A stretch of 64,000 bases of DNA from Minwuia sp048007105 (GCF_048007105.1 NZ_CP180352.1:496001-560000), one strand, 5' to 3'; positions 43,797 to 52,954 are shown, counted from the stretch's first letter. Notes: a model not told the origin generated them from the sequence alone. Program-made: numbers and translations.

Positions 43797-44309
43797 ATGA
43801 TCGAGCTCGAAGACGGCGCGCTCTGGTTTCTGGCCCAGGTGAAGCCCAACGGTCACCATATTGCCGAGCGCAACCTCAGCCGGCAGGGTTTTCCGTCGTT
43901 TCTCCCGATGGAAGAAGCCACGCGCCGCCGGCGAGGTCGATTCGTCAACGCCCTGCGCCCGTTGTTTCCCGGCTATATCTTTATCGCCTTTGATCCCGAG
44001 CATGGCCTTTGGCGGAAAGTGAATTCGACGCTCGGTATCGCCCGGCTGGTCAGCTTCGGCAAGAGCCCCGCGCCGGTACCGAACGCGCTCGTGGACGGGT
44101 TGCGCGCCCGCTGCACCGCGGACGGCACCTTCCGTCCGGCCGCGCCCTGGAGCCCGGGCGATTCGGTGAAAATCGCCAGGGGACCGTTCGCCGAGTTCGT
44201 CGGTACGGTCGAGAGACTGGCGCCGGACAATCGCGTCTTCGTCCTTTTGGATCTGATGGGGCGGAGGACACGCATGACCGTCGATGCGGACAAGCTTCGC
44301 ACGGTGTGA
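43797..44309 (+). CDS. RfaH/NusG-like transcription antiterminator
   Basis: 170 residues. A NusG N-terminal (NGN) domain starts LWFLAQVKPNGHHIAERNL with PLFPGYIFIAFDPE, then a C-terminal KOW domain SPGDSVKIARGPFAEFVGTV. This two-domain plan is that of specialised NusG paralogues (RfaH, LoaP) that keep RNA polymerase moving through long surface-polysaccharide operons. A GAGGA ribosome-binding site precedes the ATG. Divergent from the 20 kb cluster, which is the natural target; the DNA element it recognises was not identified. Confidence 0.85.
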   Translation: MIELEDGALWFLAQVKPNGHHIAERNLSRQGFPSFLPMEEATRRRRGRFVNALRPLFPGYIFIAFDPEHGLWRKVNSTLGIARLVSFGKSPAPVPNALVDGLRARCTADGTFRPAAPWSPGDSVKIARGPFAEFVGTVERLAPDNRVFVLLDLMGRRTRMTVDADKLRTV

Positions 44310-44311
44310 TC

Positions 44312-45094
44312 CTATCGTCCCAACAGACGGTAGGCGGCCAGCCCGACCCATGCCTTCACCGCCGTGTTGAGTGTCTGGATATGGCCCGCGGGGTCCCAAC
44401 GGATCGCATCGGCAAGGGCGCGTGAACGGAAATCGACCGGAAATGGGATCAGCCCGCTCCACCCCGCGGCCTCGAAACTCTGCATCGCCCGCGACATATG
44501 GAAGGCGCTGGTGACAAGCACCCAGACCTCTTCGGAACCGGGGCCTCCCACGTGCTTGCTGAACCGCGCGTTCTCGGACGTGTTGTGCGCCTGACGGTCC
44601 TGGAGGATCCGCCCCGCCTCGATGCCATTGGCGAGGAGGATCCGGGCCGACACATCGGATTCCGTCAGCCGGGCCCGGCCATCGGTGTCAGCGCCCTGCC
44701 CGCCGCCGGTCAGAAGAATTTGTGCCCGGGGAAACTCCCTTGCGAGGGCGAGCGCGGCCAGGATGCGCTCGCCGCCCGCATTCAGTTGCGGCTGATTCCA
44801 ATAGGATGAGGCGTCGATATCTTCCCCGCCGCCGAGGACAATAATGCCGTCCAACCGATCGAGATGCGGTGCCGGCGGATACGCCCTCTCCAGGGGCCGA
44901 AGCAGGAACTCGCCGACAGGGACAAAAGAAAGTGCCAGCAAGGTTGCAAGGGACATTATGGCCAGGGCCCGGGTCATCCGATGCCAATCCCTCAGCAGCG
45001 CCACGACCAGGCTGAGTTGCAGCAGAACAATAAAGGTATCGATCCGGATCAACACCCCGACCAGGTCCGACAGCAGACGAAGAACCGATTCCAT
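44312..45094 (-). CDS. YdcF/SanA-type (DUF218) membrane-linked protein
   Basis: 260 residues. Two N-terminal hydrophobic segments (TFIVLLQLSLVVALL and LAIMSLATLLALSFVPVG), then a DUF218 domain with DGIIVLGGGEDIDASSYWN, AQILLTGGGQGADTDGRAR, RQAHNTSENARFS and VLVTSAFHMSRAMQSF. Members such as ElyC affect envelope and glycan precursor metabolism, but the reaction is not known. Faces the RfaH-like gene tail to tail and lies 10 bases downstream of the GT4 gene at 45104. Confidence 0.85.
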   Translation of the reverse strand: MESVLRLLSDLVGVLIRIDTFIVLLQLSLVVALLRDWHRMTRALAIMSLATLLALSFVPVGEFLLRPLERAYPPAPHLDRLDGIIVLGGGEDIDASSYWNQPQLNAGGERILAALALAREFPRAQILLTGGGQGADTDGRARLTESDVSARILLANGIEAGRILQDRQAHNTSENARFSKHVGGPGSEEVWVLVTSAFHMSRAMQSFEAAGWSGLIPFPVDFRSRALADAIRWDPAGHIQTLNTAVKAWVGLAAYRLLGR

Positions 45095-45103
45095 TTGGAG
45101 CCC

Positions 45104-46216
45104 CTATGAAGCTGTCAATTCGGCGATCGCCTCCTGGTAGGCAGACACCACGACGGCCTCGTCGAACTCGGCTACCATTTTCGCCCGCCCGGCCTTGCCC
45201 ATCGCGCGCCGCGCCTCATGAGGCAGGGCCATGAAAGTCGCAAAGGCTGCCGCCAGACCGGCAACATCGCGTGCCGGGCAAAGCAGGCCCAATTCGCCAT
45301 GATCGACCACCGCGCGGCATCCCGGAACATCCGTCGCAATCAGCGGCCGCGACATGGCCGCCGCCTCAATCAGTGTCCGGGGCGCCCCCTCGCGGTATGA
45401 GGGGAGTACGATACAATGCGCCCTGGCAATGCAGGGGCGAACATCCGCTGTCGTGCCCAGATACTCGACCACCCCCTCGGCGACCCATGCCGATACCGTC
45501 TCGCGGCCAATCGCCGTCCGATTGTCCGATCCCACCGCCCCCAGTAATTGAAACCGAACGTCACGGTGACGCGCGCCGACCATCCGCGCCGCCTCAACGA
45601 ACTCAATGACTCCCTTGTCCTTCAGCAGGCGCGCGATCATCAGGAAGACGATCCCATCATCGGCCTCCGGATAGTGGTCGTCGGAAAACCGCGCGAGATT
45701 GATACCCGAACCGGGCAACAGCCTGCCCTGGCCCTCGGCGACGAGACCCCGCGCGAGAAAGAGCGCTCGATCATCGACGTTCTGGAAGAAGATGATGGGC
45801 AGATTCCTGAAGGCGACGCGATAGAGCCGTTCGGCGATGGATTGAACCAGGCCGCCCGCCAGGAACGCCGTGCCCAACCCGGTTACATTGGGAAGGAACG
45901 GAATCCGGGAGATGCGCGCTGCCATCGCGCCGAAGATGTTGCTCTTGATGGTATAGCTCAGAATGATATCGGGACGCTGCGTTCGAAAAAGACGCCTGTA
46001 TCGTATCGCCAGACCTATGCCGTCGAGGGGGTTGAGCCCGGCCGGTTTCATGTCGAAGGGAATGAACGTACAACCGAGAGCCTTGAGTTCCGCAACACTA
46101 TCGTCCCGTGGTGCGGCGACGGTCACTTGATGGCCATCTGCCAGAAGCTGGATAATCAGCGGTCGGCGAAAATTCCAGATGTTCCAGGCCGCATTGACCG
46201 TCATCATCACATGCAT
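45104..46216 (-). CDS. Glycosyltransferase family 4
   Basis: 370 residues. N-terminal acceptor domain (NAAWNIWNFRRPLIIQLLAD, DIILSYTIKSNIFGAMAA) similar to undecaprenyl-linked glycosyltransferases such as PglA/WbaZ; C-terminal domain with VFLMIARLLKDKGVIEFVEA, CIVLPSYREGAPRTLIEAAA (E-x7-E motif) and RPLIATDVPGCRAVV. The conserved motifs are intact. It pairs with the YdcF-type gene downstream and probably contributes a sugar to a surface glycan. Confidence 0.9.
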   Translation of the reverse strand: MHVMMTVNAAWNIWNFRRPLIIQLLADGHQVTVAAPRDDSVAELKALGCTFIPFDMKPAGLNPLDGIGLAIRYRRLFRTQRPDIILSYTIKSNIFGAMAARISRIPFLPNVTGLGTAFLAGGLVQSIAERLYRVAFRNLPIIFFQNVDDRALFLARGLVAEGQGRLLPGSGINLARFSDDHYPEADDGIVFLMIARLLKDKGVIEFVEAARMVGARHRDVRFQLLGAVGSDNRTAIGRETVSAWVAEGVVEYLGTTADVRPCIARAHCIVLPSYREGAPRTLIEAAAMSRPLIATDVPGCRAVVDHGELGLLCPARDVAGLAAAFATFMALPHEARRAMGKAGRAKMVAEFDEAVVVSAYQEAIAELTAS

Positions 46217-47209
46217 TGAATCACCCGGGCCCGCCTGCCTGAACCGTTATCCTTCTACCGAGCCCGCACAGCGATTGGAATCCCGATACGTGAACGGATG
46301 TGACGGGCGCGCCGCCGGTCGCCATGATGCTCCATGCGATCCCGCAGATCCGGACAGCATGAAAGGCGATATCGAAGGGCTTGCGAGCCGGGCATAATGC
46401 CTCGGCGATCGCCCGTTCGGAGCGCAATGGCATGGCGACGGCTGCCCGGCACTCGCTTGTGGGCGGCAAAGGTCCATGGAACGCGCAGACACGCTCAGTT
46501 TGCTGATCCACGCCAGCCGCTGGCGGCACCATCGCCTCATTTGTCGACCTCTGAGCGCAGAGGTGGCCGGTTCCCCTGGCCAAACCGACGATCCGCTCCG
46601 ACGCGCAACCATGCTTGTCCTAGCCTCGTTTGAGCGCTCACGGCAGAGCCAGCCGGCCGCGCGGTCTCCGGTGGCGGAAATCAGGTATGCCGCGGGACGG
46701 CATGCGCCCTCCCGGCAGATCGTGTATCGTCGAGCCGCACCCTTGCGCGCCGGACGCGTTGGACATGAGGTTGAACGACGCGCCAGGTCGGCCCGGATTG
46801 GGCGCTGGAAGCGTCATTGCGCGATTTTTTTGGGAGTTGCAGCCTGGTGGGCAGATCGACAATCAACTGGCCGCTGAGGCTGGCGGGATTCGATGTTGGG
46901 CAGACGGGACGCTTGTTGGAAATGACGCTGCCGAAATCGGCCTACTTACGCACGCGCCTTGCTTCATCGTTCTAGCAGCGTGCTGCAAAGTCGACAGGCA
47001 GGCCTTTCATCTCTGAGCGCCCGATCTTTCACACGCGCAGCGCCGGATCATCGATTGGTTCATTTTTGTCAGACCTTCAAGTGGCCACCACGGCGGACCT
47101 GCAGCGAATAAAACGATCAATCAGGCACACGAACCCGGAATCGACGCGCTGCATTCTTGTTTTTACATCAATATTGTGGACAGAAACGACAAATTCCGAG
47201 GAACATGCT
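46217..47209. other. Intergenic stretch without a convincing gene
   Basis: Nearly 1 kb. Several short open frames are Arg/Ala/Pro/Ser-rich GC-driven frames (46334-47016) with no domain, leader or ribosome-binding site. No IS end or RNA gene was recognised. Confidence 0.35.
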
Positions 47210-47899
47210 GTGAAATTCCCGTATCACGACCTTCGCATGGCCATCAATATATGCAGGGCCGCGCCGCCACCAGATAGAGTGGGTATTTCGCTCGAGCAAT
47301 TCGCAATCATGAGCGGTCATCGCAAAGTCGATGGCACCCTGAAGCTCAAGATTGCGAGTGCCAAACTGTTTGGCCTGGTCGACAGTGACAACGGGATCTT
47401 CAATCGTACCGACCTGGGCGAAGCCATCCATGAGGACATGGATAATATCGAATTGAAAAGAAAAGCTTTCTTTAACGTCGAACTCTATTGCAAGTTTGTA
47501 CAGATATGCTCAAAGCAAGCCTACCCCAATACGATTCCCGAGCAGAACGAATTATTCACACGCCTCGGGTTGAGTGAAAAATCGGCGCATAAGGCGCGAA
47601 TCGCTTTAATTCGCTCGGCACAGATCGCCAACATCTTCGTTCCACGTGGCGGTTACGTTCACATCCCAAAAACAGCAGCCGCCCCCTTGGTTCAGAACAT
47701 CGAGGTTCAGAACATCGAGACGCCACCAGATCTCTCCTTTGAGAAGGCGACCATTGAGGTCTTTCAGAGTCATGGCCGTGATGCTGGAATTGCTGTCCTG
47801 ATTTCCAAGATCCCGGCGGGTGACAATTGGGAGCTGGAAAAGAGACGCGCCTGGGAGAAAGCCTTGTTGTCGTATTTTGACTTGATCTATGAGACCTAG
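47210..47899 (+). CDS. Hypothetical protein, unrecognised family
   Basis: 229 residues from a GTG at 47210, chosen because GAGGA lies about 8 bases upstream; the frame extends upstream to a TTG at 47066 without support. The protein is soluble and mostly helical (HDLRMAINICRAAP, TLKLKIASAKLFGLVDSDNG, FNRTDLGEAIHEDMDNIELK, RKAFFNVELYCKFVQI, LGLSEKSAHKARIALIRSAQ). The pattern, repeated helix units with a short strand pair (GIFNRTDLG), is reminiscent of winged-helix proteins. It is AT-richer than the flanks, and a small gene follows 39 bases later. No function assigned. Confidence 0.6.
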   Translation: MKFPYHDLRMAINICRAAPPPDRVGISLEQFAIMSGHRKVDGTLKLKIASAKLFGLVDSDNGIFNRTDLGEAIHEDMDNIELKRKAFFNVELYCKFVQICSKQAYPNTIPEQNELFTRLGLSEKSAHKARIALIRSAQIANIFVPRGGYVHIPKTAAAPLVQNIEVQNIETPPDLSFEKATIEVFQSHGRDAGIAVLISKIPAGDNWELEKRRAWEKALLSYFDLIYET

Positions 47900-47938
47900 A
47901 ATTCACACTCCATTGCCGGCAAATGATCGGAGAACACC

Positions 47939-48145
47939 TTGAGCGAGTACATTACCAAGAATGAACTGGATGCCATCATCAAAGAATGGATATCACTGTC
48001 GTCAGAAAAAGATGCCGTCATGGTTCGATTTCTTGGCAACATGGCGCTGCTGCTCCACGCCAAGGGCATTCTGGAAGACGATGAGGTCCACAGCCTGTTG
48101 GATGAACTGTCGGCGGATATCGAAAAGTCGCGCCCGAAGATCTAG
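47939..48145 (+). CDS. Small hypothetical protein
   Basis: 68 residues from a TTG preceded by GGAGA at about 8 bases. Sequence is acidic and helical (YITKNELDAIIKEWISLSSE, VMVRFLGNMALLLHAKGILE, DEVHSLLDELSADIEKSR). Follows the 47210 gene closely in the same direction and may be co-transcribed with it. No family recognised; the charge pattern looks like real coding sequence. Confidence 0.5.
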   Translation: MSEYITKNELDAIIKEWISLSSEKDAVMVRFLGNMALLLHAKGILEDDEVHSLLDELSADIEKSRPKI

Positions 48146-49066
48146 GAAGACGGCGGTCCCGGGTGGTTCAGGCGCAGAACAACATGGCGGCCGAACGATA
48201 TTTCATGGGAACCGGCCATAGAGACCCTGATTTGTCGCCTCCGGCCTCGGCCGCCGCGCGCGTGAGTTTGACCTTTGCAGGGCGATTGACAGGTTTGCGG
48301 CAGAAGCTGTGTCCCGACAGTTCGCAAAGCCCCGGAGGCGATGTGTTCTCGACGTGGCCTGAACGGATTGATGCCGGCCATTCCGCGTTGCCCCATCGTC
48401 CGATCAGCCTAGAACATCAAATCAAGCCGGACGAGAACAGGCGCCTTGGTCAAACCACCGCCTCGCCAACGGCGGCCCGGTATCAGTCGCCAATGCGTAT
48501 CGGCTACCTGAAACGTCCCGGGTCCGCCGGGACGAACGACTACGTTCCAGGTGCGGACCCATCTTCGTGCGGACCGCAGTTCTGAGAGCGATCGGCCGGC
48601 GACACCTTTCCCGGCATTGAGGCGTGTATTGCTCATCCAGATGACGCCACGAATTGGCGAAAAAGATCGACGAGCCGCTCCGACAATCGCTTGCGGCAAC
48701 CGTCGCTCGCACGATCAGCCCTGTCTACACAAGGTTGCATCTGGTTTCATCAATAATCGGCGAACCGGAACGAACGGGCAGAGCTATCCCGCTCAAAGTG
48801 AACAGCAATCAACCGCAGCCCGCTGTCAGGTGCGCGTCTGGCCCCGACATGGACCCGCGTGAAATGCACCACTGGACATTGAATCCGTTCTCTCGCACTC
48901 TAGCCATCGACGATGGATTTTCGATCTGTCCAGCCAAAGCACCGCGCCGCCCATGCCCTCCAGCAACCCGGGCGGCGCGGTGTCCGGATCGAGGCGAACG
49001 CATTGACTCCTCATTCCGTGGCTCAAGCCTGATGGCTCTCGTGCCATGCGGGCAAGGACATGGGAG
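48146..49066. other. Intergenic stretch without a convincing gene
   Basis: About 920 bases with only overlapping short GC-driven frames on both strands. Nothing recognisable as a gene, IS or RNA was seen. Confidence 0.35.
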
Positions 49067-49249
49067 ATGTGGTTGAATTGGGCGCTCATTGTGGTGTTTC
49101 TGAATGCAAACACCATCTGGGATACGGGGCTGCGGGCCGAAACTCTCCAAGGCTGCGCCGAACTTCGCGCCGAGATCATCGAAGAATATCGCGCATCTGG
49201 CCAAGATGTCTCTGGCGCACTTCAATGTGTCCCATTCGCTTCTGAATAA
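49067..49249 (+). CDS. Possible small exported protein with two cysteines
   Basis: 60 residues from the ATG at 49067 (AAGGA 8 bases upstream). A short hydrophobic start (MWLNWALIVVFLNANTIW) looks like a leader or membrane anchor, followed by a helical part with two Cys (LQGCAELRAEIIEEYRASGQ and ALQCVPF). A frame extending to 49046 is also open. The codon pattern looks like coding sequence but there is no homologue in memory. Confidence 0.4.
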   Translation: MWLNWALIVVFLNANTIWDTGLRAETLQGCAELRAEIIEEYRASGQDVSGALQCVPFASE

Positions 49250-49778
49250 ATAGATTTCTGAATTTGGAAAAATTGAGTCGTTATTTAAAAAAATCCGTAC
49301 GCTATTACAAATTTTTTGGATGACGTATAGAAAAGTGCGGACCTCAACGAAACTTCAATTTCGGTCGAAAGCTTGAACTCGGTTCGACCTCAAGGAATCG
49401 AGGGGCCATGCATTGGCATAAGGCAAGGGAGCAGTCGAAAACAGGAGCGCCATCGCCACCATCCGGGGCAAGAGCGGTCGCGGCGCGCCCATTCTGTCCG
49501 CACCCCCGTATCGCGAATTGCACCTTCTGGTCGGTGAACGAAGCATTGGCCTGGAACAAGGCGGGCGAGGCCGAGACCACACTTCCAGGGTTCCGGTCGT
49601 AGCCCCGGCAGCAGGGCAGGTGTTGGCCTCTTGACCGAAATGATGTGAGGCGGCGTTAGCGGGAAGGGGTGTCATGCATAGAGTCGCTATCGACAGCCGG
49701 ATCGCGAGGTGACATGACAACCGCCGATGCCCGGTGACAATGCGATTCGCATCGCGCCCTTAGAGAGAATGAGCCCCA
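49250..49778. other. Intergenic region upstream of mucR
   Basis: About 530 bases; the first 80 (49250-49330) are AT-rich, as in a promoter or terminator region, and the remainder has no supportable gene. MucR proteins bind AT-rich DNA and often control their own gene, so the AT-rich part is a candidate target. Confidence 0.35.
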
Positions 49779-50222
49779 ATGGACGAGAACGGCGCCCCCA
49801 AATTTGCAGCAGGGCCTCTGGATCTTAGAATGCTGACATCAGAGATCGTCGCGGCTTATGTCGGACACAACGCGCTCCCTGTGAAGGACCTGCCGGACCT
49901 GATACGCCGGGTGCACAACGCGTTGCAACAAGCCACCTCTCCCGGTGACGCCGTCGTCGACGAGTCACAGGAGCCGGCTGTCAGCATCAAGCGCTCGATC
50001 ACACCGGACTATCTGATCTGCCTCGAGGACGGCAGGAAACTGAAGATGCTGAAGCGCTATCTACGAACTCATTTCGACCTGACGCCCGAGACGTACCGCG
50101 CGAAGTGGAATCTGCCCGCTGATTACCCCATGATCGCGCCCAACTATGCTAGGAAACGCGCCGAAATGGCGAAATCGATCGGTCTCGGGCGCAAGTCATC
50201 GAAGCCTCAAGGCACGCAATAG
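49779..50222 (+). CDS. mucR: MucR/Ros-family transcriptional regulator
   Basis: 147 residues. The N-terminal oligomerisation region (RMLTSEIVAAYVGHNALPVK, LIRRVHNALQQ) and the C-terminal Ros-type zinc-finger region (DYLICLEDGRKLKMLKRYLR, DLTPETYRAKWNLPADYPMI) match MucR throughout. These proteins are nucleoid-associated silencers and activators of exopolysaccharide and motility genes in alphaproteobacteria. GAGAG lies upstream of the ATG. Presence in a polysaccharide-rich region fits, though MucR usually acts genome-wide. Confidence 0.93.
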   Translation: MDENGAPKFAAGPLDLRMLTSEIVAAYVGHNALPVKDLPDLIRRVHNALQQATSPGDAVVDESQEPAVSIKRSITPDYLICLEDGRKLKMLKRYLRTHFDLTPETYRAKWNLPADYPMIAPNYARKRAEMAKSIGLGRKSSKPQGTQ

Positions 50223-50435
50223 GTCCACTTCCAGTGCCGCTTGCGGACAGATTGCCCTGATATCTGACGACTGGTTTGTCCTAAAACTCAGCCACCACGG
50301 TAGCGCTGTTGCCGGTTGCGCAGCTCCAAACCGGAGACCGTAGCGCTGTTTGGTCAACAAGCACAGCAGATCAGCGTCCGAGGCTCGTTGTTTCCGAGGG
50401 GCAACTTGTTGAGAGACCGGTAACTTTCGGGCGCG

Positions 50436-50903
50436 CTACTTTCTCAGTTCGGCAGCTCGTTCAACGATCCGCCTTGATGCAGCCACGCGCGACCGACAAG
50501 CCCATTCATCGTCACGAACGACTTCTGGGGTCGCTTCCTGGTCGCCCGTCATGGCGCGAAGACTTAGAATACGGAACTCATACTCTTCGGCCAACGCATC
50601 CGCGGCCAGATCTGCCTCGGCCTCCGAGAGCCCCTTCGGATCGTTGAAGATGCCGGAACTGACAAAGTGCGCCGCGCTTATCAGATTTCGAACATCGTCC
50701 AAACGATCAGCCTGATCGCCGGATGACTCTCTGAGGCCAACCAAAGCTCGCAGAAGACCCGCACAGCGCACGAACTGGTCGGTCGGCGAGATCGTGCCTG
50801 CCAAATCCAATTGGGCAGCGTCTAGGGACCTTGAAAGTGTCTCTGCCCTTGCGGTCAAAGCCAGGCAAAAGGTCAGGATTGCCGCAATGGGCAGGCGGAT
50901 CAT
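50436..50903 (-). CDS. Small exported protein, unknown
   Basis: 155 residues from the ATG at 50903, which overlaps the preceding stop by 4 bases (ATGA); a longer upstream frame is rejected. Leader: MIRLPIAAILTFCLALTARA. Mature part is helical with two Cys (FVRCAGLLRALVGL and EWACRSRVAASRR) that may pair, and a central amphipathic segment LAADALAEEYEFRILSLRAM. Paired with an XRE regulator, which probably controls it. Confidence 0.6.
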   Translation of the reverse strand: MIRLPIAAILTFCLALTARAETLSRSLDAAQLDLAGTISPTDQFVRCAGLLRALVGLRESSGDQADRLDDVRNLISAAHFVSSGIFNDPKGLSEAEADLAADALAEEYEFRILSLRAMTGDQEATPEVVRDDEWACRSRVAASRRIVERAAELRK

Positions 50904-51124
50904 TTCTTCCGCAGCCTCACGCCGGGTCCGCCGCCGTTCTCCGGCAAGAACTCGGCGCCGGCGGCCACTAGGGCATCGCGCAACCTGTTCGCGGAAGAAA
51001 GTCTGACATCGTTGCCGCGCTCGAATCGATTGATTGTGTTCACTCCAACGCCTGTGGCAGCCGCCAAGGCACGTGTGGTGATATCCAATCCTGCGCGCGC
51101 CATTCTGCATTGTTCAGGCGTCAT
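50900..51124 (-). CDS. XRE-family helix-turn-helix regulator, small
   Basis: 74 residues, MTPEQCRMARAGLDITTRAL then AAATGVGVNTINRFERGNDV, a standard Cro/C1-type HTH, and LSSANRLRDALVAAGAEFLP. Overlaps the downstream exported-protein gene by 4 bases. Single-domain XRE proteins often regulate a neighbour or form part of an antitoxin pair; no toxin is visible here. Confidence 0.8.
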   Translation of the reverse strand: MTPEQCRMARAGLDITTRALAAATGVGVNTINRFERGNDVRLSSANRLRDALVAAGAEFLPENGGGPGVRLRKK

Positions 51125-51294
51125 AGAGGATCCAATACATACCTAAAAAAGAGACATCAACCCGTTTCGCACTTCACCATCCGAGGTGAAATTATTATCG
51201 AACGTGACCCTGACCCAACCTTCCGCCGGCCATTGGCAGGGTCCAAGGGTTGACTTGCACTGAGCCCATTGTCTGGACCGCCGGTGACTGGGTG

Positions 51295-51507
51295 TTAGTG
51301 AACGACAGAACCCGTCACCGCGGCCGATTGCTCTAACAGCACAAGCACTTTGTAGACCGACTGCCAGAATTCAGCCTGTTCCAAGTCCGGCAAATCCCAA
51401 TACTCGAACTGAAGCATGCACGCCTCGTGACTTGCCATGCCACCGTAACGATGGTGCATGTCAAGCGCGGTCGCCAAAACATCTGCGTCAGCCACGATCA
51501 TTGGCAA
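51295..51507 (-). CDS. Small paralogue 1 of a tandem trio, unknown function
   Basis: 70 residues. It shares the layout of the two genes upstream: an N-terminal helix with a conserved Ala/Asp region (ADVLATALDMHHRYGGMAS), then DLPDLEQAEFWQSVYKVLVL ending in a Leu-rich helix. The Asp-Leu-x-x-Ala/Glu-x-Trp portion aligns with the neighbours. No known activity. Confidence 0.55.
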   Translation of the reverse strand: MPMIVADADVLATALDMHHRYGGMASHEACMLQFEYWDLPDLEQAEFWQSVYKVLVLLEQSAAVTGSVVH

Positions 51508-51559
51508 TAACGGCCCGTCATTCTACAGCTCCCTCATCCTGATGGGCTGGTTCAGACAC

Positions 51560-51763
51560 CTAGTTGATTGCAGCGTGTACATCAGCCTCCGACGTCTGCA
51601 GCTCGACCAGAGAAGCGAGCACCCGCCACCAGTGTGCAGCTCCGTCGCTGTCGCCATGACCGATCAACTCGATAGCCCGAGCGGACACTTCGTAGACAGC
51701 GCCATCATCGAACGTCTCAAGCATTTGCCACGCGATGCGCCTTGAATCAAAATCTGGAATCAT
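51560..51763 (-). CDS. Small paralogue 2 of a tandem trio (DUF6961-like)
   Basis: 67 residues from MIPDFDSRRIAWQMLETFDD. Aligns with the next gene: the A-x-x-M/V-ERxxD pattern, an [AS]AR helix and the GDSDGAAHWWRVLASLVELQ block, equivalent to GDLDGAAVWRRILEAVEELQ. This resembles a family of small alphaproteobacterial proteins of unknown function (DUF6961 by memory). A longer start at 51793 is less likely because it overlaps the preceding stop region. Confidence 0.6.
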   Translation of the reverse strand: MIPDFDSRRIAWQMLETFDDGAVYEVSARAIELIGHGDSDGAAHWWRVLASLVELQTSEADVHAAIN

Positions 51764-51789
51764 TCTTCGATGTTGCACCAACCGACCGA

Positions 51790-51993
51790 TCAATTCACCT
51801 GGTCATCTGAAGTCCGTTCCGTTCGCTGCAATTCCTCCACCGCCTCCAATATCCGCCGCCAGACTGCTGCGCCATCCAGATCACCAGCATCCATCAGCTT
51901 GTCGGCTCTCGCGGCGGTCACGAACCCGGCCTCGTCGCCATAGCGCTCAACCATGAGCCACGCAGCGCGCCTTATTTCAGGGTCTTCCATCAT
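51790..51993 (-). CDS. Small paralogue 3 of a tandem trio (DUF6961-like)
   Basis: 67 residues from the ATG at 51993 (MMEDPEIRRAAWLMVERYGD), followed by FVTAARADKLMDAGDLDGAA and WRRILEAVEELQ. The upstream extension to 52098 has no similarity to the paralogues. Same length as paralogue 2; the two are clear duplicates. Function unknown. Confidence 0.6.
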   Translation of the reverse strand: MMEDPEIRRAAWLMVERYGDEAGFVTAARADKLMDAGDLDGAAVWRRILEAVEELQRTERTSDDQVN

Positions 51994-52168
51994 CGCCCGG
52001 TTTTGCCATGACACTGGATGCCTGCACCATGCCGGGGGTGTGAGGCAGGGCCGTTTGAACATCAGCCCGGTCGGGTTGCTTGCGTCAGAAGGTAGCATTC
52101 AAACCGGGCGAGAACTCCCAATGTCTCTTCCCGTTGCTCAAAAACAACCTCCCTGAAGGAGAAGTACA

Positions 52169-52489
52169 ATGAAGATTGCAACTGGTATACTTACGTCCGC
52201 CCTCCTGATGATCGGTGCCTCTCAGGCCTTCGCCGATGCCGACAAGACCATCGTTGGCGGTGGCTGGATCGCGACGACCGGCACTGTCGTCGCAGAGACC
52301 GACGAGAGCCTCACCATGGTCCCTAAGGACCGCCTGCATACGGCCCTGACCGTTGACCGCTTCGGCGTCGAAGTCCCCCAGGACGTTGCTGTCGGCGATG
52401 AAGTGACCGTTGTCGGCGAGCTGAACGGCGCCGGCGAGGGTGCCGATGTGGAAGGCGTTCTGATTTCTCACACCGGCCCGAGCCAGTAG
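52169..52489 (+). CDS. Periplasmic small beta protein (OB-fold-like), unknown
   Basis: 106 residues with a signal peptide (MKIATGILTSALLMIGASQA, cleavage after FA). The mature domain alternates strands (TGTVVAETDESLTMVPKDRL, ALTVDRFGVEVPQDVAVGD, EVTVVGELNGAGEGADVEG), a pattern like DUF5666 or BOF/OB-fold periplasmic binding domains. A good GGAGA ribosome-binding site lies upstream. Followed by a strong hairpin. Possibly a stress or binding protein; no specific role is inferred. Confidence 0.7.
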   Translation: MKIATGILTSALLMIGASQAFADADKTIVGGGWIATTGTVVAETDESLTMVPKDRLHTALTVDRFGVEVPQDVAVGDEVTVVGELNGAGEGADVEGVLISHTGPSQ

Positions 52490-52503
52490 CCTTAAAATCC
52501 GTG

Positions 52504-52539
52504 CACCCTGTCGCGCAGCAATCACCGCGCGACAGGGTG
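52504..52539 (+). terminator. Strong hairpin after the periplasmic gene
   Basis: A perfect 13-base stem (CACCCTGTCGCGC / GCGCGACAGGGTG) with a 10-base loop, 14 bases after the stop codon. There is no following T-tract, so it may act as an mRNA-stabilising or bidirectional stem rather than a classical Rho-independent terminator. Confidence 0.55.
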
Positions 52540-52627
52540 ACTTCCAAACACGTTCAAGAGCAAATTCAAGCTCTTATATTGGTTGCAACGTTTCTGGTTA
52601 AGCCACCCTTGCTTGGTGCAGCAACAT

Positions 52628-52810
52628 TCAATCTAGCGAAAATCCCAGCCGCTCGACTGTTGCCATCAAGCGCTGAAGATTATCCGCAGCCTGCATCTGG
52701 ACAATAGCACTTGCTGTCTCGGGAGAGATCGGCGTCTTCCCGCGATCAGACGCTAGGGTAAACAAGTCTAAATCCACGTCATAGGCTACCGTCAGCGTCT
52801 CGACACCCAT
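52628..52810 (-). CDS. Small hypothetical protein
   Basis: 60 residues from an ATG with a GGGAGAAAG ribosome-binding site (MGVETLTVAYDVDLDLFTLA). Helical C-terminus (ASAIVQMQAADNLQRLMATV). An alternative start at 52870 is open. No family recognised; the ribosome-binding site and length make it a fair candidate. Confidence 0.5.
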   Translation of the reverse strand: MGVETLTVAYDVDLDLFTLASDRGKTPISPETASAIVQMQAADNLQRLMATVERLGFSLD

Positions 52811-52954
52811 TTTCTTTCTCCCAATTCTAGATTGATCTGCCAACGGACTTATCCTCCTTATTTCAGCCAAATTGAAGCGCCCCGCACACCTCGGCTGTAA
52901 AATTTGGAAAGAGCAGCCGGAACATGATCGCGCCGAAACGAGGTCAATGCCTCG

